This document shows, piece by piece, positions 42,478 to 51,360 of a stretch of DNA of 64,000 nucleotides (position 1 is its first letter; the number at the start of each line of letters is the position of its first letter). Source of the stretch: CAYZTY01 sp964444665. Lineage in GTDB: Bacteria > Planctomycetota > Phycisphaerae > Sedimentisphaerales > CAYZTY01. Both the position numbers and the translations under genes were made by a program. The DNA lies in the NCBI GenBank assembly GCA_964444665.1, contig CAYUIE010000001.1, forward strand, positions 248,001 to 312,000, in the 5' to 3' direction. Under the pieces are notes generated by a model. The model saw only the letters and a list, made by a program, of their open reading frames with translations, made no database searches and was not told where the DNA came from.

Positions 42478-44253
42478 ATGGCAAAAGACAAGGATTTATT
42501 AGCATCTGTCAGTGACATTTCGACGGAGAGTGAATTTTTCTCGCTCTTGCCGGACGGGTACAAGAAGGGCAAGACCAGATATGTCGTCGTGGTCGGCACA
42601 GTGATGAGCGGCCTGGGCAAGGGTATATTCAGCTCCTGTCTGGCGAAACTTATGCAGGACAAAGGTCTGAAAGTGGCGCCGATAAAGCTCGAAGGCTACC
42701 TGAATATGGACTCGGGCACGCTCAATCCGTTTCGTCACGGCGAAGTGTTTGTACTCGACGACGGTATGGAATGCGATATGGACCTTGGTACTTACGAGCG
42801 GATGCTGAACCAGGACCTCAGCAAAGCGAATTTTGCCACAAGCGGCCAGATATTCAGCTCAATTCTGCATAAGGAACGTCACGGTGATTACCTCGGCAGA
42901 GACGTCCAAATGATACCTCATGTTACCGGCGAGGTTAAGTTAAAGCTTCGGGAGCTGGCTGCACAAACCGATGCCGACATAGTATTCGTGGAAATCGGTG
43001 GAACAGTAGGCGATTTGGAAAATGCCTTTTATATCGAGGCGATGCGCGAGCTTGCCTACGAAGAAGGTCCCAACAGCACATGTTTCGTTGCACTTACTTA
43101 TGTGTTGGAGCCGCAGATACTGGGCGAGCAGAAATCAAAGGCCGCACAGCTTGGTATTAGGCAGCTTATGCAAACGGGGATTCAGCCGGATATTATCGCC
43201 TGCCGCGCTCAGAATCCGGTCAGTGAAAGAGTCAGAGAAAAAATTAGTGTTTACAGCAACGTACCGTTAGGCAGGGTCTTTAATATGCATGACTCGGCCA
43301 GTATTTATATGATACCGGCGATGCTGAGGGATAGCGGGCTGGATTTCGAGGTGCTCAGACTCCTGAAAATCGAGGATAGAATCAAGCTTCGCTACGAGCG
43401 TTGGGAATGGGCCAAATGGTGCGATTTTACTGATAAGCTTGCGAATCTTACCCATACGGTGCGAATCGGGATAACCGGCAAGTATACTTCTGTTCGTGAC
43501 AGTTATGCCTCAATAATTAATGCGCTGGAACACTCCGGAATTGGGCTTCAGTGTAAAGTCGAGATGAAGTGGATTGATACAACATCAATAACGGATTCGA
43601 ATGTAAGCGACCATTTAGCTGAGGTTGACGGAATTATTGTCCCCGGTGGATTCGGGATGCGGGGCACGGAAGGAAAAATAGCCTGTATAAAATTTGCGAG
43701 GTCGAAAAATCTGCCGTTTCTCGGATTGTGCTTCGGCTTTCAAATGGCGGTTATCGAATACGCCCGAAACGTCTGTGGCTTGACCGGGGCCAACAGTACG
43801 GAGTTTGAGCCCGGCTGCGCCGAAGCCGTGATTGATATACTTCCCGAACAGAAAAAAATCGAGGGACTTGGGGGGAATATGCGGTTAGGCGGCAAAGATA
43901 TACAGCTCAAATCCGACACCCTTGCATGGCGGTTGTTCAACCATGCCGATAACGTTAGGATGCGGTTCCGTCATCGTTATGAGGTTGACCCTGCCTATAT
44001 CGAAACACTTCAGCAGGCCGGACTTGTCTTTTCAGGTAAAGCGCCGCTTCATCCGATTATGCAGATTCTCGAGATTCCTGCACATCCATACTTTATTGCA
44101 ACCCAGTCGCATCCATGCCTGACTTCCAGGCCGTTACGGCCTAACCCAATGTTCGTGGGATTGATTGCTGCTGCAAGACAAAGAAGATATTCGAAACAAA
44201 AACTGCCCGATTGCGTTGAAGCCGTCCGAATGGTCTGTTATGAAGGAAATTAA
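42478..44253 (+). CDS. pyrG: CTP synthase with substituted glutaminase triad residue
   Basis: 591 residues, ~40-50 longer than usual, partly from a ~30-residue N-terminal extension. The synthase half has the P-loop GTVMSGLGKGI (40-50) and IGGTVGDLE (173-181). The glutaminase half has the nucleophile C418 in LGLCFGFQ and H545 in QSHPCLTSRP. Where E. coli PyrG has FHPEF (H515, E517), this one has HPC (H545, C547), so the triad glutamate is missing. It makes CTP from UTP; the neighbouring KdsB consumes CTP. Still clearly a PyrG, but with a possibly altered ammonia source. Confidence 0.9.
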   Translation: MAKDKDLLASVSDISTESEFFSLLPDGYKKGKTRYVVVVGTVMSGLGKGIFSSCLAKLMQDKGLKVAPIKLEGYLNMDSGTLNPFRHGEVFVLDDGMECDMDLGTYERMLNQDLSKANFATSGQIFSSILHKERHGDYLGRDVQMIPHVTGEVKLKLRELAAQTDADIVFVEIGGTVGDLENAFYIEAMRELAYEEGPNSTCFVALTYVLEPQILGEQKSKAAQLGIRQLMQTGIQPDIIACRAQNPVSERVREKISVYSNVPLGRVFNMHDSASIYMIPAMLRDSGLDFEVLRLLKIEDRIKLRYERWEWAKWCDFTDKLANLTHTVRIGITGKYTSVRDSYASIINALEHSGIGLQCKVEMKWIDTTSITDSNVSDHLAEVDGIIVPGGFGMRGTEGKIACIKFARSKNLPFLGLCFGFQMAVIEYARNVCGLTGANSTEFEPGCAEAVIDILPEQKKIEGLGGNMRLGGKDIQLKSDTLAWRLFNHADNVRMRFRHRYEVDPAYIETLQQAGLVFSGKAPLHPIMQILEIPAHPYFIATQSHPCLTSRPLRPNPMFVGLIAAARQRRYSKQKLPDCVEAVRMVCYEGN

Positions 44254-44325
44254 CGGTAAGAAAGAGGTGAAGGTTTAGGTCGAAAGGTTCTCCCGGCGCC
44301 GAGTTTATTCAATTTATTCTTAAGC

Positions 44326-44682
44326 CTAATTGTTTTCACTTTGTAGTCGTTTTAGCTTTGCTTTGAGACCTTCATTTTCCTCTTTAAGCTTAAGGTTTTC
44401 TCTATTACACTCGCCAAGAGCTTCCATTATGGAAGCTGTTAACTTGTCAGAATTTTTTTTAGATTGTGCCCATTTCTGCCTGCATTCCTCGAGCAACTTT
44501 ATTTGTTTGTCGAGTTCCCGATTAAGCCTTTTGAGATCTGCGGTTAATCGAAGGTTTTCATCTGCGATTAGCCTGGTCCTTCTCACATTCGGCTGATTTT
44601 GCTCCACCTCGCAGCCGCTATTCAACAAAAACACGAGGATAAATATCGTTAAAGTAATTGTAACAGTCGCTATCTTTTTCAT
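44326..44682 (-). CDS. small coiled-coil lipoprotein
   Basis: 118 residues from the ATG at 44682 (GAAAGG upstream). A longer in-frame start at 44922 would add 80 residues of implausible sequence covering a terminator. Signal peptide with lipobox LLNSGC (Cys ~25), then a continuous coiled coil (LRLTADLKRLNRELDKQIKLLEEC and LKEENEGLKAKLKRLQSEN). Probably an envelope lipoprotein of structural type; exact role unknown. Confidence 0.75.
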   Translation of the reverse strand: MKKIATVTITLTIFILVFLLNSGCEVEQNQPNVRRTRLIADENLRLTADLKRLNRELDKQIKLLEECRQKWAQSKKNSDKLTASIMEALGECNRENLKLKEENEGLKAKLKRLQSENN

Positions 44683-44832
44683 TTGAAAATCCTTTCGAAA
44701 GAAGCAGTTTGAGTAAAAGCTCATAAACTTGCGGTTACTATAGCTGCTGAGGGCCTTTGATGTCAAGGATAGGCTGTATGGGTTTTGGGGTTCTGTTTCG
44801 GCCTTTTGGACTGTATGCCGGTAAATATCGGT

Positions 44833-44870
44833 AAAAAAAATGAAAGGTCCTGCCGTGGCGATAGAACCTT
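44833..44870 (-). terminator. intrinsic terminator
   Basis: On the minus strand an 8-bp stem (AAGGTTCT with AGGACCTT, one G-U pair) is followed by TCA and eight T. It would end transcripts that start at the lysine-rich peptide gene (45112). The reverse reading also ends in TTTTT, so it may be bidirectional. Confidence 0.7.
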
Positions 44871-45028
44871 CCATTTTTCTGCAACTGACCGGGCCAAAGC
44901 TGAGAATCAAAGATTCATCCATTTCCCGGCCGCAGTAATGTTTTGCGTTGCGACTTACCTGGCCGGATTAACCGGCTACCCGCTAAAACCCATTAAGTTT
45001 TAAGCAGGTCCTCGACTAAGTGGTCGAG
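44871..45028 (-). other. structured 3' region between the Lys-rich peptide and its terminator
   Basis: On the minus strand, after the stop codon, several hairpins follow: CTCGAC/GTCGAG, AAAAC/GTTTT and GCCGG/CCGGC, before the terminator at 44870. No known RNA class (riboswitch, SRP RNA, tmRNA) was recognised. The density of short stems in 160 bp suggests a functional 3' UTR or a small RNA. Confidence 0.35.
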
Positions 45029-45112
45029 CTATTTTTTCTTTTTCCTTTTCGCGGTTTTCTTCTTTGCTGCTTTCTTCTTTGCTGCTTTTTTCTTCGCTCT
45101 TTTCTTTGCCAT
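45029..45112 (-). CDS. 27-residue lysine/alanine-rich peptide (histone H1-like)
   Basis: The ORF starts at the ATG whose complement ends at 45112, with a near-perfect AAAGGAGGTG ribosome site 8-10 bp upstream. It encodes MAKKRAKKKAAKKK and continues with AAKKKTAKRKKKK: 27 residues with 17 Lys and 2 Arg. It resembles the basic C-terminal tails of bacterial H1-like proteins (Hc1/AlgP type) and may bind nucleic acid or anionic polymers (inference). The strong ribosome site and downstream terminator argue for a real gene. Confidence 0.65.
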   Translation of the reverse strand: MAKKRAKKKAAKKKAAKKKTAKRKKKK

Positions 45113-45635
45113 TATCCATTCACCTCCTTTCGGCTGATTTAGTTTTTCATCTAAATTTTATCAAAGTAAACCTGCTCTTGTTGCTGTCTCATTATTAACT
45201 TTACACAATAATAATACTATTACTATATATTTTATCGTCCAAACTTTCAAAAATACTTCATAAAAAAATTTTTTATCAAGGTTCTATCACAACTCTATTT
45301 CGAGTAAAATAAAGTTAGCCGGAGTTGAAGAACTGAGTTTTATCCTTCCGAATTTGGTTTGATCTTCGTAAATGTCGTAAATGATTTTTGTTATCGCAGT
45401 GCGCAAAACGGCGTTTTACTTTTGTTTTTACGTAGTTGTACGTGATTTTGCAAAATATCGTGAAGATGATGTTTTTCAATAATCTATACGTTGCAGTACA
45501 AATCGGAGATAAGAAAACTATCATAAACTCGGAAGTATTCGGCCTGTTTTTTCCTTGGTCTTTAAGGGAAAATTTTTTCTTATTTTGCCATACTGTTCCT
45601 TGAAAAAACACAGTTTTGTTGTTAATTATTTTTAG
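45113..45635. other. 523-bp AT-rich intergenic region
   Basis: It lies between the divergent Lys-rich peptide and nadD. A 9-bp direct repeat (TCGTAAATG twice) sits at 45366-45383, and AAAACGGCGTTTT is a short palindrome nearby. A 125-codon minus-strand ORF (45315-45692) overlaps nadD and shows no family features. No promoter was fixed. Confidence 0.4.
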
Positions 45636-46253
45636 ATGAAAAGAAAAATAACACTGTTTGGCGGGACTTTTGACCCAATTCATAAAGGCCATACGATAGT
45701 TGCGGAGTATGCAGGAAGGTATATCGGGGCTGAATCAGTGCTCTTTATACCTGCCCATCGCTCCCCACATAAGCAAATATCTCCTCAGGCAAGTGTAACC
45801 GACCGCATTGAAATGATAAACCTTGCCATTAAAGAAAAGAAGGCTTTCCGTCTAAGTGAATGTGAGTTAAGCCGTCCGGAGCCGAGTTATACAATGGAGA
45901 CAGTAAGTGAATTAAAGGAGTATTACGGCACTGAGGTCAAAATGTACTGGCTCCTTGGTGCCGACAGTATTGATGATTTGCCCAACTGGTACGGGATAAA
46001 TAAGATAATTGATGAATGTAACCTGTGCGTAATGTTCAGGGCCGGGTTTGACAGGCCGGATTTCAACAAGTTTAGGAAACTATTTGGGCCGAAACGAGTC
46101 GAAAAACTGAAGAAGAATATCATTCCGACACCTCTAATAAACATTAACAGCACCGAAATACGCAGCAGAATAGCAGCTGGCCGGGATGTATCTGATATGT
46201 TGCATCCCGCAGTACTACAATATATTCGCCAACGAAGTCTATACCTGCGATAA
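45636..46253 (+). CDS. nadD: nicotinate-nucleotide adenylyltransferase
   Basis: 205 residues, the usual length. The nucleotidyltransferase signature FGGTFDPIHKGH (7-18) gives the HxGH motif and STEIRSRIAAG near the C-terminus gives the SxTxxR-type motif. It makes deamido-NAD+ from nicotinate mononucleotide and ATP. Transcribed alone on the plus strand. Confidence 0.95.
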   Translation: MKRKITLFGGTFDPIHKGHTIVAEYAGRYIGAESVLFIPAHRSPHKQISPQASVTDRIEMINLAIKEKKAFRLSECELSRPEPSYTMETVSELKEYYGTEVKMYWLLGADSIDDLPNWYGINKIIDECNLCVMFRAGFDRPDFNKFRKLFGPKRVEKLKKNIIPTPLININSTEIRSRIAAGRDVSDMLHPAVLQYIRQRSLYLR

Positions 46254-46278
46254 AAGAACAACGGTCAAGAAGAAAACG

Positions 46279-46293
46279 TGGCAAAAAAATTGC
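46279..46293 (+). promoter_or_regulatory. sigma54-like -24/-12 sequence
   Basis: TGGCAA, five A, then TTGC keeps the GG-N10-GC spacing of sigma54 promoters; one base differs from the TGGCAC box. It lies 26 bp after nadD and about 220 bp before the HEAT-repeat gene. The stretch is A-rich, so chance is a real alternative. Confidence 0.25.
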
Positions 46294-46368
46294 GGAATTA
46301 TCGGCAGGAAACTGGTCCTTATACCTTTGCAGCATCAAGCTCAGTCAAATATACAAATATGTTTTTCA

Positions 46369-46396
46369 TTGACAATCGAGCTGGAAAATATATAAT
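46369..46396 (+). promoter_or_regulatory. sigma70-type promoter of the HEAT-repeat gene
   Basis: TTGACA (46369-46374), 16-bp spacer and TATAAT (46391-46396): both hexamers are perfect. It lies 118 bp upstream of the start codon at 46514, leaving a leader of about 110 nt. Confidence 0.6.
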
Positions 46397-46513
46397 ATTC
46401 TTAAGCAAGTTGAAGCAGAACAAGGCAGGGCGTAATATCCCCGCCATATTGGTGAAAAGGCTTCTAACTCCCAAAAACGTCTAACGGAGAATCTTTTTAT
46501 CTGGAGAGAAATA

Positions 46514-48283
46514 ATGCTTAACAGAAACACAATTGCGGCAATTAGTGCCGTGGTTTTTTTCTCAGTGGCCTCGGGTTTTTGTGAGACCCTTGAGGAGAAC
46601 TGGAATGATTTTCTTCATTATACGGTCATTGGACGGCTGGACCTGGCGGAAGGCTTTGGACAGAAGATTGTGCATAGCGAGCCGGACTCGCTCGAACTGC
46701 TGGAACTGAGCGAGTCAAATCCGCGGGGCTATGCGATTCTGCTTAGAGTGCAGGATAGTAACATTCCATTAGGAAAGCTTGCGGGCAGGATGCTGGATAT
46801 TATCGAGCAGGGGCGATACCTTCGAAGGACAGAAGCCAAGATTATTGTTGAGGAAATAAAACGTCTCAGCAGTACCACTCGAGGTCGGATTGCCGCGGTG
46901 GAAAGGCTCAAAAACTCGGGGGAATATGCAATAGTTTATATGCTCGATGCAATGGCGAATCCGGAGCGTCAGGAAGAACTGCCAAACATCGTGTGGGCTC
47001 TCGGTCAAATGGGCAGGGCGTCAATTCGCCCTCTTGTGGCGGCGCTTCAAACAAATAATGTAGCGATTAAGGGGGAGATAATTAAGGCATTGGGAGAAAT
47101 CCGCTATCCACAGGCAGCGCCATACTTAAAATACATTATAGAGACCAGCGAATCCAAGCAGCTTCGTGGGTTGGCCCGGAAAAGTATCGGGCAGATAGAC
47201 CCGACGATGGGAAAGTTGCCGGCTGCAGAGCTGTTTTTTTCGCTTGGTGAGTCGTACTACAACCATGCCGATTCACTGGCGCCCGCGGCTGATTATGAGT
47301 ATGCGAACATCTGGTTCTGGGACACGGCCGGCCGAAGAATTGTCCGCCTGGAGGTTGATAAGAGATATTTCAACGAACTTATGGCAATGCGAGCCTGTGA
47401 ATGGGCCTTGAAGGCTGATATGAATATCGGCAAGGCTATATCGCTGTGGTTGACGGCATTTTTCAAATCTGAGTCAACGGGACTCAGAATGCCGGAATAC
47501 TTCGGCGCCGGACACGCAGACGCCTCGACTTACGCGACTACTACGGGAGTGGAATATCTGCACGAGGCACTCAGTCGTGCGATTAAGGATAAAAACGCAT
47601 TCATCGCGCTGAAGATAATCAAAGCGCTGGAGAAAACAGCAGGTGAAAAGTCTCTGTTTTATGGCGTAGGCACGGAACAACCGCTGGTTCAGGCGCTTTC
47701 ATTCGATGACCGTGCGGTCAGATACAGTGCAGCAATAGTCATTGCATCGGCCTGCCCGAAAGAACAGTTCGACCAAAGTGTTTTGGTAGTCGAAACCCTC
47801 ATCGAAGCAATACAGGCAAAGCCGACCGAGGATTGGGACCAGGCCTCGGCCGATTCTTATGCCCAGCGCTCTGTTAAGGTTATGTTGCAATTGGCCCAAA
47901 GACAGAACAAGGTGATTGATTTGTCAAAGGCTCAGCCGGCTCTGATAAAGGCAACGAGGGAACCTCGAAAGTCGATTCGAATCCTGGCCGGCAGGATTTT
48001 AGCCTGGCTCGGCAGCCCCGATGCGCAGCAGGCGATAGCCGAGATGGCTTTGGATGAGGATAATGATATGGAGCTTCGTATATCGGCCTTTGATTCACTT
48101 GCTGACTCGGCAAAGATAAACGCTAGTCTGCTCGATGATAATACTCTTGATGTGATTTATTCACTCATCAGCTCCGAGGCGATTCCTGCTGAGCTGAGAA
48201 GTCATGCTTCCGCCGCCTATGGCGCCTTGAACCTGCCCAGTCGAAAGGTGAAAAACCTTATCCTCGACCAGGTAAAAAGCTAA
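46514..48283 (+). CDS. secreted HEAT-repeat protein
   Basis: 589 residues with a signal peptide (IAAISAVVFFSVASGFC) and several HEAT/PBS-lyase-like repeats, such as LPNIVWALGQMGRASIRPLVAAL, VAIKGEIIKALGEI and later SIRILAGRILAWLGSPDAQQAIAEMA. HEAT arrays are scaffolds for protein contacts. The protein is probably periplasmic. The ribosome site GGAGAG lies before the ATG and a consensus promoter lies upstream. The binding partner is unknown. Confidence 0.8.
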   Translation: MLNRNTIAAISAVVFFSVASGFCETLEENWNDFLHYTVIGRLDLAEGFGQKIVHSEPDSLELLELSESNPRGYAILLRVQDSNIPLGKLAGRMLDIIEQGRYLRRTEAKIIVEEIKRLSSTTRGRIAAVERLKNSGEYAIVYMLDAMANPERQEELPNIVWALGQMGRASIRPLVAALQTNNVAIKGEIIKALGEIRYPQAAPYLKYIIETSESKQLRGLARKSIGQIDPTMGKLPAAELFFSLGESYYNHADSLAPAADYEYANIWFWDTAGRRIVRLEVDKRYFNELMAMRACEWALKADMNIGKAISLWLTAFFKSESTGLRMPEYFGAGHADASTYATTTGVEYLHEALSRAIKDKNAFIALKIIKALEKTAGEKSLFYGVGTEQPLVQALSFDDRAVRYSAAIVIASACPKEQFDQSVLVVETLIEAIQAKPTEDWDQASADSYAQRSVKVMLQLAQRQNKVIDLSKAQPALIKATREPRKSIRILAGRILAWLGSPDAQQAIAEMALDEDNDMELRISAFDSLADSAKINASLLDDNTLDVIYSLISSEAIPAELRSHASAAYGALNLPSRKVKNLILDQVKS

Positions 48284-48285
48284 GT

Positions 48286-48307
48286 AGTAACATCGCCATA
48301 GGTTACT
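48286..48307 (+). terminator. candidate hairpin after the HEAT-repeat gene
   Basis: AGTAAC pairs with GTTACT around a 10-nt loop directly after the stop codon, followed by TTC. The short T-run makes it a weak intrinsic terminator. Confidence 0.35.
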
Positions 48308-48490
48308 TTCATCTGTATGGGGGCTTAAATTAAGCTATGATAATGTAGCCTTTGAGTTGAAGTTTTCATTGAAAGAATCACCGTTCTTATATAAAAGGAT
48401 AAAGATTAATTCTCTCTGATGTTTTAATTCTCGTTTTTATTTCTTACAAATTGCCACCCCTGCCTTCAAGATGATATACTTAATACATCA

Positions 48491-48970
48491 ATGATTATTA
48501 TCGATGGTTATAATCTGTTGCGGTCGGTTCAGAAATCTTTCGAGGATTTCGAATTAGTTACAGACATTCATTTGTGCCGGTTGATTGATGCATATCTGAA
48601 GTTAATTGACGAGGCCGGCTGTATAGTTTTTGACGGCATCGGCCCGCCGGATAAAGAAATTTTTGAGAATATGAGCAGACTGGAGGTTATCTTCTCGGGT
48701 AGAAATAGTGACGCGGACGGGGTTATTGAGGATAAGATATCGGCAAATACGGCACCGCGAAGGTTAGTGATAGTAAGTAATGACCACAGATTGCGCACCG
48801 CCGCGAGAAGAAGAAGGGCAACATCTCTTAAAACCGAGGCTTTTTGGGAAAGTGTTCTCATCGAGATAAGTAGAAAGAGCAGGCCGAGGGAGCCGAGGGC
48901 AAAGCGGGAAGGGATAAGCGAAAGCGAAACCAAACAATGGCTCAAGCGTTTTGGCCTTGATGAAGATTAA
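48491..48970 (+). CDS. NYN-domain (YacP-like) ribonuclease
   Basis: 159 residues. MIIIDGYNLLRS opens a PIN-like fold; ADGVIEDKI and VSNDHRLR carry the further acidic residues used for metal-dependent RNA cleavage. YacP/Rae1-type NYN proteins cleave mRNA at the ribosome; this is family knowledge and not shown here. The C-terminal ~35 residues are basic. No ribosome site is seen before the ATG. Alone, on the plus strand. Confidence 0.8.
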   Translation: MIIIDGYNLLRSVQKSFEDFELVTDIHLCRLIDAYLKLIDEAGCIVFDGIGPPDKEIFENMSRLEVIFSGRNSDADGVIEDKISANTAPRRLVIVSNDHRLRTAARRRRATSLKTEAFWESVLIEISRKSRPREPRAKREGISESETKQWLKRFGLDED

Positions 48971-49092
48971 AAAATCTTTGATTTTTTCGCTAAAAATAGT
49001 TATTTTACGACGATAGTGGCCGGTATGGTTGGCAATTTAACCAGTAAGTACAATAAGTGGAGCCAATACCTGAGACGTAGGGTAATATTCCT

Positions 49093-49395
49093 GTGATTGA
49101 TATAGAAAAAATCAAACCAGAGATTGAACGGGTGTGCCGTCGTTTGCCGGTCAAACGATTAGGTTTGTTTGGTTCTGCTTTAAGCCGGAATTTTTCTCAA
49201 AGTAGCGACGTTGACGTTTTGGTGGTTTTTGACTCGGGCGAGGATATCGACCTTTTCGATAAGTATTTTGAGCTAAAGGAGCAATTGGAAGAGATATTCA
49301 GGCGAGAAGTTGACCTTGTTGTTGATAAGGAGTTTAAAAACCCCGTCTTAAGAGAATCTATCGACAGGACAAGGACGGTCATTTATGAAAGATGA
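49093..49395 (+). CDS. MNT-type nucleotidyltransferase (antitoxin of a HEPN/MNT pair)
   Basis: 100 residues starting with GTG. The pol-beta signature GLFGSALSR (24-32) with SDVDVLV (38-44) supplies the GSxxR and DxD metal residues, and VDLVVD the third Asp. In HEPN/MNT systems this protein adds AMP to the HEPN partner and neutralises it. It overlaps the HEPN gene by 11 bp. Confidence 0.9.
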   Translation: MIDIEKIKPEIERVCRRLPVKRLGLFGSALSRNFSQSSDVDVLVVFDSGEDIDLFDKYFELKEQLEEIFRREVDLVVDKEFKNPVLRESIDRTRTVIYER

Positions 49396-49723
49396 AATAA
49401 GAAAGAACCTCATCGATATCCTTCAGGCAGCCGAAGAAATAGAAAATTTCGTTTCAGGCATTAAATTCGAGACATATCAAACCACACCTGTTATCAAAAG
49501 GGCTGTCGAAAGAGACTTTGAAATCATCGGAGAAGCTCTAAACAGAATTAAGAATATAGACAGCGAATTACTGGAAAAGATTTCCGAGCATCAACGCATC
49601 ATAGGATTCAGAAACATCTTGATTTATGGCTATGACATTGTTGATGAGGCCATTGTATGGCAAGCCGTTACAAACCACCTGCCGATTTTAATCGGAGAAG
49701 TAAAAAAGATATTGAGCGGCTGA
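49385..49723 (+). CDS. HEPN-domain (DUF86/HepT-like) protein with changed active-site motif
   Basis: 112 residues of all-helical DUF86 type, ending HLPILIGEVKKIL. HepT toxins are RNases with an R-x4-6-H motif, usually RN-x-x-x-H-x-Y. Here residues 76-83 read RNILIYGY, so Tyr81 stands where the catalytic His should be, while Tyr83, the AMP-acceptor tyrosine, is kept. The toxin may be inactive as an RNase. Overlaps the MNT gene upstream. Confidence 0.85.
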   Translation: MKDEIRKNLIDILQAAEEIENFVSGIKFETYQTTPVIKRAVERDFEIIGEALNRIKNIDSELLEKISEHQRIIGFRNILIYGYDIVDEAIVWQAVTNHLPILIGEVKKILSG

Positions 49724-49800
49724 TGAATAAAGCCGGTGCACAAAGCGATTTATGCTGGGGGCTTTGGGGGGCTAAAAGTAATTTTGTGAAGGGAAATAGA

Positions 49801-51312
49801 ATGAAGAAACGCATATTGTTCATTTTTGTTTCGTTAATATGTTTGATAGTTCCTTCGGCGCTGGTGATTGCACAAAGCAACAACCAAACCGAAAAACCAT
49901 CCGCAATTGACAACACAATGACGGAATTGAAAGCACGAATTGAACAGAAGAAAAAAGAACTCAAAGAAAAGAATATTGATGTTAATTCTATAACTCCCGG
50001 AGAGATTGCAGAACTCCTTGACTCAAATGTATTAACTATTAACGATGTGGAAAATATTTTTCCTGAGGAAAAGCTAATGAAATTACGTGTGAGTACACTC
50101 TCCAGAGCAGATACGGATAACGAATGGGTGTTGTTCATGCCAGCGTTAATAGGCGAGGCATTGTATGAACTGAGATATTACGTGGGCGAGATACCCTCTG
50201 GGAAAATAACACCTAAACTAAAAGATGCAATAAAAGATTTTCAGCATTCTCTTGGTAACGACGCTACTGGAGAGTTGCTTTTTGGGGAGTTTACAGAATT
50301 GACAGACAGATATGGCAAGCTTCACCCACAGCACGTAGGCTTACCAAACTATAGGTTTTTTGATTCGGGAAAACACAGCATTGGTCCCGGCTATGTTTCA
50401 CTTGCAGGGACATGGGTATTCAAGGATGGTACACCGCATGCGATTCCTATCCAAACAAGCATTATCGAGCTTAATAAAAGCACTATGAGCGGTGTAGAGG
50501 CTATGGCTTCTATCCCTGATTATTATTCAGATGATGGTCGGCTTACTGCTGATATTATTCATTGGAAGATTATTAAATGGGACACAAAAGAGATTATGGC
50601 AGAAAATGATGCCCCATTAAATGCTTCCTATACACTGTCAGTGGATTTGAAAAACGAAAAGGTATACATGTTTCGCCGTCATAAAGGGGAAAAGATATTT
50701 GGCAAATTAGAACTGGAAGCCTCAATATTGGAATTGGTTGATGGCTTTAAGGTATCATATGATTTATATCAGAAACGGCTGGCAGAAGCACGCGAGCTTT
50801 ATAATCCAAAATATGGTAAAAACGTGCTTGAACAGCTATCAAAAACGCCTACACAAAATTTGCCGGCGCAAAGTAAGCAATTGGTTGAAGAAAGTTTAGC
50901 GGAACAAAGTACAGCTACAAGTAGTAAAACCTCCGCAAAAGAGCGCCCGACAGAAGAGGACGAGAAGGAAGAAATTGTTTTCACAGGAATCCCGAAAATT
51001 AAAATACTTATTGAAAGTGGCTCTCAAAGAACACCTGAAAAATTATCGCAAGCCAAATCAATAGAATATAAATGTACAGTTACAAAAATGGACGATAAAT
51101 ATTATTGGGCAACAAGAGAAAGCGTAGAATTAATTCCCCTGCAAAGCGGGATATACACCACATTTATTGCTACAAACGGCGCTGGTTATATCCGAATTAT
51201 TGGTGCTGAAGCAAAAAAAGTGCTCTTTAAGAAAGGCGAGCAACCTTATGATTATATGGAACATCTTTTGTTAGGTCTATCAACTATAAGTTATTATGGA
51301 ACATCGAAATAA
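49801..51312 (+). CDS. secreted protein of unknown function with coiled N-terminus
   Basis: 503 residues from the ATG at 49801; the frame is open to 49657, but that part overlaps the HEPN gene and the signal peptide begins at MKKRILFIFVSLICLIVPSA. After cleavage (~24) there is a Lys/Glu-rich coiled segment, then a region with KDAIKDFQHSLGNDATGELLFGEF that resembles a peptidoglycan-binding-like repeat. The rest is not recognised. The last 130 residues contain a Ser/Thr/Glu-rich linker. Located after the HEPN/MNT pair, with no obvious functional link. Confidence 0.6.
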   Translation: MKKRILFIFVSLICLIVPSALVIAQSNNQTEKPSAIDNTMTELKARIEQKKKELKEKNIDVNSITPGEIAELLDSNVLTINDVENIFPEEKLMKLRVSTLSRADTDNEWVLFMPALIGEALYELRYYVGEIPSGKITPKLKDAIKDFQHSLGNDATGELLFGEFTELTDRYGKLHPQHVGLPNYRFFDSGKHSIGPGYVSLAGTWVFKDGTPHAIPIQTSIIELNKSTMSGVEAMASIPDYYSDDGRLTADIIHWKIIKWDTKEIMAENDAPLNASYTLSVDLKNEKVYMFRRHKGEKIFGKLELEASILELVDGFKVSYDLYQKRLAEARELYNPKYGKNVLEQLSKTPTQNLPAQSKQLVEESLAEQSTATSSKTSAKERPTEEDEKEEIVFTGIPKIKILIESGSQRTPEKLSQAKSIEYKCTVTKMDDKYYWATRESVELIPLQSGIYTTFIATNGAGYIRIIGAEAKKVLFKKGEQPYDYMEHLLLGLSTISYYGTSK

Positions 51313-51360
51313 ATACCAAATAAAAGGAGCGGTAACAATAGGTTATAACCCGGATTATAG

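Noticed and set aside
44683..44922. 80-residue N-terminal extension of the coiled-coil lipoprotein
   Set aside because: It would bury the lipoprotein signal peptide and covers a terminator.
44930..45005. c-di-GMP-type riboswitch
   Set aside because: Some short motifs (GCAACGCAAAA, GCGGGTAGCCGG) recall the class, but the conserved core could not be aligned and the position is 3' of a gene.
45315..45692. 125-codon minus-strand ORF
   Set aside because: Overlaps the start of nadD on the opposite strand and shows no domain features.
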